Shown: piece by piece, positions 4,271 to 9,865 of the stretch
How the letters are laid out: each line of letters begins with the position of its first letter
Numbering within the stretch: position 1 is the first letter of the stretch
Assembly: GCA_934725285.1 (NCBI GenBank)
Contig: CAKVBK010000065.1
Span: forward strand, 1 to 9,865
Length of the DNA: 9,865 bases
Reading direction: 5' to 3'
Source: an uncultured Bacteroidales bacterium
GTDB lineage: Bacteria; Bacteroidota; Bacteroidia; Bacteroidales; UBA932
Notes under the pieces: model-generated
Databases searched by the model: none
Told to the model about the DNA's origin: nothing
Seen by the model: only the letters and a program-made list of their open reading frames with translations
Made by a program: the position numbers and the translations under genes

Positions 4271-6442
4271 TCAATACTCCGCGTATGCCGCCAGGAACTT
4301 GCCCAACAACGGGACGTATGAGATGCTGATCTCATAGACCTTGTTTCCCTTGAAGGACGGCGTGTCGCCGTTCGCCCACGAGACGCCCGTGACCGTGATG
4401 CTTTCCACGGAAGAGCCGGTGCTGAACACTATCCTCTCCTCCACAGGCTGTGAGTTGTCGGTGGCCGAGCAGCCGACGGCCAGCGTCATGATGTTGTTCC
4501 CCTGCCTGATCCTGCCCGCCTCGCAGGTTACAGAGACCTCCAAGGCGTCCGTGATGGTCTCAAGGACGTCAGCCTTGGCGTAGCCCGCGTCATTGGCAAG
4601 TTCCGACACCTTGGTAGGGACTGGCAGGGTTATGTCCCCGGCCCCCAGAAGGGGCTGCCCGTTGACGGTCTTGATGTTGGTGCCGGAGACAAGCTTCTCC
4701 TGAAAATTCAAAGTCCCCTTTGAAGAAACGGAGAAGTCGTAGTCATCGCTGGAGCAGTCATCTATAACAATCCAAGATGTTCTCAACCTACCGGCGGAAT
4801 ATAATCCAACCGTAGTATCGTCATCGTTTATATACTCGGCAAATATACCCAACTGAAGAGTATATCCGTCTTTATCGGTGCATTTAGTGAAGAGGGTTCG
4901 TCCACTCTTAATGGCACTACAAAGTTCCTCGACTTTGTCGGCTGGAGCCTCATCCCCCTGTTTCAATATCCACGCCCAAGTGCAGTCATAGGGTGCCAAA
5001 GCCTCCACCGAGCTCTTCACCCCGGCCACGGGGTCGGCATATTCGCCCTTGTCGTTCAGGAACTTCGTGCCGTCGCCGTTCTTTGTGAGTGTGGACAGGG
5101 TATTAAGATCTATCTTTACATATGTGCCACGATCAATCTCGATGTTTATAACGGATAGGTTGTGCTGCATCTTTCCGCTGACATATGTGCCCGGTATGCA
5201 AATGATGGTCATACGGCCTGAACTGTCTCCGGACCGGAAAAAGAGCCCCTCGTTGGCTTGATCCGGATAGTGAATCAGCGACGGCAGATTCATCAGGTCG
5301 TCAAGGGCGTCCTGCTGGTCGGATGACAATTCAATGTTCTTGGTTGTTAATCCGGCCACGCTTGCCTGATATGCTGAAACCAAAAATAATCCAAGCAGAT
5401 CATAAGCGCCATCGTGACCTTCACCCTGCCATAACTCATAAGGGTTGTCCGGCAGACACACGGCCTTTTTCTTCGTGCCCACCGTCTTTGGCTCATACTC
5501 CTTGTCGCCAATCAGAATATGTTCGATGGCGTTGACTTGCGCCTGTGCCTCAATGTTTCGTAGTTTCTTCCGTTCGTTGAAACTGAATGCAGTATATATT
5601 TCCCCGAAGTCCTTAAAACCGCTGCCATCGTATATGAGCCAACTGCTATAAGGCTCATCCGTTTCCCCGGAGTTGACAGTATAGTCACAGCGGAAAAGGC
5701 AGTGTGATTCTGTAGAACCCTGGAGATACCCGCGAAAATTGACGTTCGGCACATCCAGAACCACAATCTTGCCAGCAAGGTGCGCCTCGTGGATCTCTGC
5801 CGGTGTATGGGTCCCATTGTAAGATCCGTCCTCATTTGGATTTTCGATGTCGATGGTCACCACTAACACTGGGGATTCATAGCCCAGATCTTCCAAACTC
5901 TTGTTCCCCTCCAGCGTCACGCCGCCTATGGACGGCTTGTTGTCAAGAAGGTTATAGTCGGTCACACCGGTGCTCTTTCCGATGCGGACGGTCCTGGCGC
6001 GGACATTGACGGAGATGTTGTAGCCGTCGCCGGTCTCACCCTCTGTGCCTGTCTCGTTGCTGGCCTCGCCGCTGCTCCTAACAACCTCGAACAGCCCGCG
6101 CTCGAAGACACGGCCCCTGCCCTCGGAGTCACGGAAAAGGATCTCGACTCCGTAACGGCCGATCCCGACCGCACCCGAAAACCTTGCGCTGACGGAATTT
6201 CCGTCTACCGTCACATCCTTTCCCGGAACCTTGCCGTAGACCCCGACAATGTTGAGCTCGACATCCGCCGCCTCTGCCAGGCTGAAAGGGACATACACTC
6301 CCTTTTCCTCATCATAGACGGAAGCCAACGCCACGACGGAGAAGTCGTTCCCCTTGACTATCCGGACAATTGAGCCGCCTCCGGCGCACCCGCATCCTTT
6401 GTTTCTCTTGTCGTTCATATTAAGATATTCCTGATATTCCAT
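4271..6442 (-). CDS. Modular phage tail fibre protein
   Basis: The 723-residue protein is a string of beta modules. Residues 17-24 are a GCGCAGGG motif, then a beta-sandwich-like region follows (25-123), recalling BppU-type baseplate N-termini. A linker, NKPSIGGVTLEGNKSLEDLG (168-187), is typical of tail fibres. Modules at about 190-285 and 480-575 look alike (an AxEI or ADKVEE helix, a GKxVxL or GRTLF strand, then a SSW or TSW strand), with a different middle module at 325-470. A second fibre linker, GTNIKTVNGQPLLGAGDITL (587-606), and SELANDAGY (613-621) precede a C-terminal domain. The DNA for about 190-585 is visibly AT-richer than its flanks. The ATG at 6442 has GGAAG 6 nt before it and lies 12 nt after the previous stop; an ATG at 6418 (residue 9) is an alternative. 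The receptor is unknown. Confidence 0.88.
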   Translation of the reverse strand: MEYQEYLNMNDKRNKGCGCAGGGSIVRIVKGNDFSVVALASVYDEEKGVYVPFSLAEAADVELNIVGVYGKVPGKDVTVDGNSVSARFSGAVGIGRYGVEILFRDSEGRGRVFERGLFEVVRSSGEASNETGTEGETGDGYNISVNVRARTVRIGKSTGVTDYNLLDNKPSIGGVTLEGNKSLEDLGYESPVLVVTIDIENPNEDGSYNGTHTPAEIHEAHLAGKIVVLDVPNVNFRGYLQGSTESHCLFRCDYTVNSGETDEPYSSWLIYDGSGFKDFGEIYTAFSFNERKKLRNIEAQAQVNAIEHILIGDKEYEPKTVGTKKKAVCLPDNPYELWQGEGHDGAYDLLGLFLVSAYQASVAGLTTKNIELSSDQQDALDDLMNLPSLIHYPDQANEGLFFRSGDSSGRMTIICIPGTYVSGKMQHNLSVINIEIDRGTYVKIDLNTLSTLTKNGDGTKFLNDKGEYADPVAGVKSSVEALAPYDCTWAWILKQGDEAPADKVEELCSAIKSGRTLFTKCTDKDGYTLQLGIFAEYINDDDTTVGLYSAGRLRTSWIVIDDCSSDDYDFSVSSKGTLNFQEKLVSGTNIKTVNGQPLLGAGDITLPVPTKVSELANDAGYAKADVLETITDALEVSVTCEAGRIRQGNNIMTLAVGCSATDNSQPVEERIVFSTGSSVESITVTGVSWANGDTPSFKGNKVYEISISYVPLLGKFLAAYAEY

Positions 6443-6454
6443 ATTATACTTCCG

Positions 6455-9178
6455 TTACTCCAGTTCAGACAACGGACGTATGTAATCCGCCCTTGTCTTC
6501 CAGACGGTGGCAGTCTTGTAGGTCTCCACCGAACCGTCCGGCACATAGATCGGGCAAGCTTCAGGCACTTGGGCAAAATGGCCGTCAGTTGTCGCCGTCC
6601 GGCCGAATGTAGGCGGAGTCACGCTTCTAATGATGATTGATTGAAGCGAACTTGCCCCGGACATAAACCCAAATCCTTCAATCCTTTTCAAAGCACCGAA
6701 TTCTATAGTCTTGAGTGAAGTGTTGTCATAGAAACTGTCGTTCCCAGCCAACGTTTCGCACACAGGAAGCTTGATCGAATCCATCGGGACGTATGCGAAC
6801 GCCGAATTGCCTATGGTCTTGCATAGCGGAAGCGTCAGATCTCCGCTCAGCGAGGTATTCCTCAGTGCTCTCGCCCCAAGAGTTACTATGTTGTCCAATC
6901 CGATTGTATAGAGATTTGAGCAACCATTGAACTCATCGTCCGCAAGTTCGGTGACACCTGTGAAATCGGAGAGCTCGGGGAAAGACTCTATGTCGGTATT
7001 TCCAGAGAACGCTCCATCGAGCGAACTGGCCATCGCGGCATTATAAGGAGAAACTCCGGTGCCGTCTCCGAACTTCTCGATGCAGATAGCCTCGACATTG
7101 GCATCAACGAAAGTGATGTACTCTGAGGCGTCCTGCGTGATGACGCACGAACCGAAACTGGCCTCTTCGTCATACGAAGGCACTTTGAGAGATATTGTAG
7201 CTTGCCTTTCAGAGACTGTCCCGTTGGTTGATGCCGTCAAATTGACGCTCGAGGATCCGACACCCTCGGTGATGTCACAGGTTATCCATTCAGGAAGCCC
7301 CGCCAATTTCCATCCTGCATTGTCTGAGTCAGTGACTTGGAAGGAAAGGACCCCGCCTGTACTGGCAATGGTTTCCGCATTGCCCAGATTCCAGCTTGGG
7401 TATGCCTTGCACGCCACGCTGACCGTCTTGTCCGAAGTCATAAGGACAGTCTGCGTTTCGGAATCTATCATCCCGTTTTTGTGGCACCACACCTTGACCG
7501 TGGTGTTTTCCTTGAATGTCATCGGCCCCGTGTAGTCGACCGCGTCTTTCACGGTGGTCTGCCCGGCTACATATTCAAGAACCTTGACGGTCGCTCCTGA
7601 AGTGGCGCAGTTCACCGTCAGGGTGTAATATTTCAGCACCGCGGCCACTGACAGATTGCAGCTGGCGGTGTAGCCCCCGTCGTTGGTTGTGGCTGTGATC
7701 ACGGCCGAACCGGCCGCCTTGGCCGTCACCTTCCCGCTCTGATCCACGGAAGCGATGCTTGGGGCGGATGATGACCAGATCACGGTTTTGTCTGTGGCTC
7801 TTTCCGGCGTCACTGTCGCCACCAGAGTCACCGAATCCCCCAAAGCCAAAGACAGGACCTGCCTGTCAATTGACACACCGGTCACTTTGACCTTGGCGGC
7901 CTGGTAGGTGACGGTGACGGATTTTTCACCATAGATGGAAGATTTGATCTTGCTGGTCGCCCTGATCTTGACGGTGTTGCCGTTTGCTCCATTTAGTACA
8001 GTCAGTTTTCCGTTCTGGTCAATAGACGCGTATGATGCTCCACTGGTGACACTCCATTCAACCCCGCGCTGCGTCGTGTTGGACGGCGTGTAAGCCACAC
8101 TGAACTGAGCCGTGTTGTTATCGTTGTTCACGGTCGAGTCCCCGCTTATCGTAAGTCCCGTCAATTCAACGTCCACCTTGTCGATCACCGTGTCGTTCGG
8201 ATTGGCGTAATGCCAGGTGAATGTCAAGCTGCTGACCGCACGATCCGTCAGCGAAGTCTTGAACTCATCCACGACAATCGCCTTTTCCGTGCCGTCTTTC
8301 TCGATGACGTACCTCTCTTTGGACGCCAGAAAATCCAGCCAGTATGCATTCATCCCGGCGCTCTCGATGTGCCCCGAATTCTGCTCGAAGGTCATCGTGC
8401 TGTCATTCTCCAACTCCTGCTCTATCCCCGAAGTCACAAACACCTGCGTCTCCGACTCTATCGAGCGGCCGAACTTTCCCGTGGCGTGAATATATTCATA
8501 CGTCCCGCGCCGCCCAAGGAACTTATAGGTCTTCAGCGGCAGCCTTGAACGCCTGATGTCAAAAGAATATACCGTTGACTTGCTTCCTGAATATTCAGTC
8601 CAGACTTCATAGGATACGATGCTGGACACGTTCAATCCCTTTGCTGAAGCGGTCGCCAGCATCGTGTCGGCCGATATGTCCAGGTCATAGTATTGCCCTG
8701 ACAAGTAATAAGTAGGGCTGAGTTTGTAGCTGCCGGACGTGTTGCCGGAAAGATAGTTGAATCTGACATAGGTGGACACGTCTCCTGATGTCCTGTAGAA
8801 ACAGAGCCGGTCTTTCGCGCCTTCATAGACTGGGGATTTTGCCGGCCTTGTCGTGAATATGGTGGCGGCAAGTGACTTGTAGGCGAACTTCCTGCAAGGC
8901 AGCACGCTGAAGCTGTGCGAACAAGAGGATGATCCTTGCGTGGCCGTGAACGAGCCTGTCACCATTCCGATGCCGTTGCCCATCAGAGCCCTGAGTATCT
9001 CTCCGGCCGGCAACCGTACAATTCCAGAGTTAGGGGTCACGTCAAAGCTCAGAACCTCCTGCGATGTGAGGAGCCGTGAACCGAACTTGACGGTGATCGT
9101 CACCGTGTCATCCGACTCCGTTGTCAGCGTCAGCCAAGAGCTTTCGTCAGCGAACTGTATGCTACCTGTAAATTCCAT
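6455..9178 (-). CDS. Large tail protein with Ig-like, BACON and BspA-type LRR domains
   Basis: The 907-residue protein has no signal peptide. Residues 1-330 form an N-terminal module that looks phage-structural, with GRRGTYEYIHATGKFG (222-237). Next come a degenerate Big_2-like domain (about 335-427) and a clear Big_2 domain (432-512) with its diagnostic VIWSSSAPSIASVDQSGKVT (466-485). A third beta domain covers about 517-592. A BACON domain follows (about 594-685: WNLGNAETI, GLPEWITCD, VITQDAS). The C-terminus (690-907) is a BspA-type LRR_5 region ending in the usual CPIYVPDGSVETYKTA cap (875-890). BACON and Big_2 are carbohydrate- or adhesion-linked domains in Bacteroidetes and their phages; crAss-like phages carry a BACON protein. 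It probably forms a side fibre or adhesin. The start at 9178 lies 78 nt from the previous gene, behind a candidate promoter. Confidence 0.92.
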   Translation of the reverse strand: MEFTGSIQFADESSWLTLTTESDDTVTITVKFGSRLLTSQEVLSFDVTPNSGIVRLPAGEILRALMGNGIGMVTGSFTATQGSSSCSHSFSVLPCRKFAYKSLAATIFTTRPAKSPVYEGAKDRLCFYRTSGDVSTYVRFNYLSGNTSGSYKLSPTYYLSGQYYDLDISADTMLATASAKGLNVSSIVSYEVWTEYSGSKSTVYSFDIRRSRLPLKTYKFLGRRGTYEYIHATGKFGRSIESETQVFVTSGIEQELENDSTMTFEQNSGHIESAGMNAYWLDFLASKERYVIEKDGTEKAIVVDEFKTSLTDRAVSSLTFTWHYANPNDTVIDKVDVELTGLTISGDSTVNNDNNTAQFSVAYTPSNTTQRGVEWSVTSGASYASIDQNGKLTVLNGANGNTVKIRATSKIKSSIYGEKSVTVTYQAAKVKVTGVSIDRQVLSLALGDSVTLVATVTPERATDKTVIWSSSAPSIASVDQSGKVTAKAAGSAVITATTNDGGYTASCNLSVAAVLKYYTLTVNCATSGATVKVLEYVAGQTTVKDAVDYTGPMTFKENTTVKVWCHKNGMIDSETQTVLMTSDKTVSVACKAYPSWNLGNAETIASTGGVLSFQVTDSDNAGWKLAGLPEWITCDITEGVGSSSVNLTASTNGTVSERQATISLKVPSYDEEASFGSCVITQDASEYITFVDANVEAICIEKFGDGTGVSPYNAAMASSLDGAFSGNTDIESFPELSDFTGVTELADDEFNGCSNLYTIGLDNIVTLGARALRNTSLSGDLTLPLCKTIGNSAFAYVPMDSIKLPVCETLAGNDSFYDNTSLKTIEFGALKRIEGFGFMSGASSLQSIIIRSVTPPTFGRTATTDGHFAQVPEACPIYVPDGSVETYKTATVWKTRADYIRPLSELE

Positions 9179-9194
9179 ATTCGTTTTTCAATGG

Positions 9195-9218
9195 CTGGGT
9201 ACATCATCCCTAACCCAG
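9195..9218. repeat. 6-bp inverted repeat in the leader of the 907-residue tail gene
   Basis: CTGGGT (9195-9200) and ACCCAG (9213-9218) are exact reverse complements separated by 12 nt. They lie between the candidate -7 box and the ATG at 9178, overlapping the predicted transcription start. It could be a leader hairpin or an operator half-site pair, or it could be chance. Confidence 0.25.
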
Positions 9219-9220
9219 GA

Positions 9221-9251
9221 CAAATGTACAGTTGGAGGTTCCTTCCAGAAA
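9221..9251 (-). promoter_or_regulatory. Candidate Bacteroidetes-type promoter for the adhesin and lysis genes
   Basis: On the minus strand TACATTTG (9221-9228) fully matches the -7 TANNTTTG pattern, with TTTC (9248-9251) 19 nt upstream matching three of four positions of the -33 element. Transcription would start near 9214, about 36 nt before the ATG at 9178. It occupies most of the only sizeable gap in the tail region, just past the upstream stop at 9257. The weak -33 lowers confidence. Confidence 0.45.
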
Positions 9252-9256
9252 GGACA

Positions 9257-9865
9257 TCAGATCTCGATGAACTCACCACGTGTAGAGACTGCCTCCGACC
9301 CTGCCGCCACCGTCACCGAAAGCTTGGCCACGATCCATTTCCGCCCCTTGAAGTACACCGGCCTGTACAGCCTGAAATTATGCAGGTCGATAGGGGAGAG
9401 GTTCACATCCACCGACACCCTCTGCCTTGTCTTCCCCAGCCACTCCGCGAACGCCTTGTGGTACTTGTCCCACAGAACAGACGGAGTCAATGATTGTGTC
9501 CCAACGAACATCGAGTCACTTCGTGTTACCGGCTGAAAAACACCGTGCCCGAAAAACTGTCCACTGTAAGACACCCCGATGTAAACCTTCTTATCTCTCT
9601 CATCGCCTACAGCATTTGGCTCGATCAAAGCGGTCATTTTATACACCCTGCTTGTGTCAGAAGAAAAGATCTTTTCTGGTGAACACTTTGGAAGCAAGAA
9701 ATCCGTACTATTGTCGTAAACATCAGCATCATCTATCTTATTCTCAATTGGCTTGGCTCCTTGGAACAAAACATCGCATTCATAGGCCGTTTCAGTGTCA
9801 ACGGTCACACCTCCTCCGGTGCTGGTGTAACGCTTCTTTACGACTCCATCGTATTTCCTTCCAGA
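9257..9865 (-). CDS. C-terminal part of a tail structural protein, cut by window edge
   Basis: The frame is open from the right edge: 19 codons precede the first possible internal start (a GTG at 9808), giving 202 visible residues. The true start lies outside the window, so the GTG should not be taken as the start. The sequence is soluble and beta-rich, with KVYIGVSYSGQFFGHGVFQP, then SVLWDKYHKAFAEWLGKTRQ, then a closing YFKGRKWIVAKLSVTVAAGS region ending GEFIEI. I recall similar C-termini on large tail proteins of Bacteroides phages that sit just before fibre genes. A hub, central-tip or fibre-attachment role is inferred from position only. The gap to the next gene is 78 nt and holds a candidate promoter. 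Confidence 0.75.
   Translation of the reverse strand, partial: SGRKYDGVVKKRYTSTGGGVTVDTETAYECDVLFQGAKPIENKIDDADVYDNSTDFLLPKCSPEKIFSSDTSRVYKMTALIEPNAVGDERDKKVYIGVSYSGQFFGHGVFQPVTRSDSMFVGTQSLTPSVLWDKYHKAFAEWLGKTRQRVSVDVNLSPIDLHNFRLYRPVYFKGRKWIVAKLSVTVAAGSEAVSTRGEFIEI

Noticed and set aside
4270..4335. Upstream extension of the DUF285 fibre gene
   Set aside because: It overlaps the end of the 723-residue fibre gene; the ATG at 4269 lies one base past that gene's stop.
3127..9178. Diversity-generating retroelement target in the fibre genes
   Set aside because: These are common in Bacteroides phages, so I looked. No reverse transcriptase, no template/variable repeat pair and no C-type lectin-like C-terminus is visible in this window.
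765..9682. Plus-strand open frames scattered across the window, the longest 198 codons at 8940-9536
   Set aside because: All lie opposite well-supported minus-strand genes in GC-rich DNA, show no recognisable domains, and the 198-codon one runs across a promoter-bearing gap and two genes.
1..9865. CRISPR array, tRNA or rRNA genes, insertion sequences
   Set aside because: No regularly spaced direct repeats, tRNA-like cloverleaf or transposase was seen by eye on either strand.

Overview
The window looks like the late (tail, adhesin and lysis) end of a temperate phage or prophage of a gut Bacteroidales host. Three things point there. Two candidate promoters match the Bacteroidetes pattern (-33 TTTG-like, -7 TANNTTTG) rather than sigma70. 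The tail proteins carry domains typical of Bacteroides surface proteins and phages (BACON, Big_2-like Ig, BspA-type leucine-rich repeats). Several lysis-region proteins look like small proteins I associate with Bacteroides and Parabacteroides prophages. All supported genes lie on the minus strand, so the transcript reads from high to low coordinates; the text below follows that direction.

Tail and adhesin region (9865 to 3127): the C-terminal end of a tail structural protein (cut by the right edge); a 78-bp gap with a candidate promoter; a 907-residue tail protein with an N-terminal phage module, Ig-like domains, a BACON domain and a C-terminal BspA-type LRR; a 723-residue modular tail fibre with a lower-GC middle; and a 380-residue fibre or adhesin built from about eight DUF285-like 28-residue repeats. 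These are candidates for binding host capsule, glycan or mucus.

Lysis region (3134 to 982): a tightly overlapping set of a polytopic membrane protein (holin-like), a membrane-anchored coiled-coil protein, an M15-type peptidoglycan peptidase (endolysin), a membrane protein with an HExxH zinc-protease motif, and an N-terminally anchored beta-rich protein with an outer-membrane-like C-terminus (DUF6808-like). Start and stop codons overlap by 1 to 17 bases at most junctions, which suggests translational coupling. The likely logic is membrane permeabilisation, wall cleavage and envelope disruption, but only the peptidase function is secure.

Tail end (923 to 1): two small unrecognised genes (62 and 117 codons), a strong intrinsic terminator at 301-327 that closes the late operon, then a separate promoter (178-209) driving a HicA-type toxin cut by the left edge. 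The 230 bp between the last operon gene and hicA hold only the terminator, an inverted repeat and this promoter.
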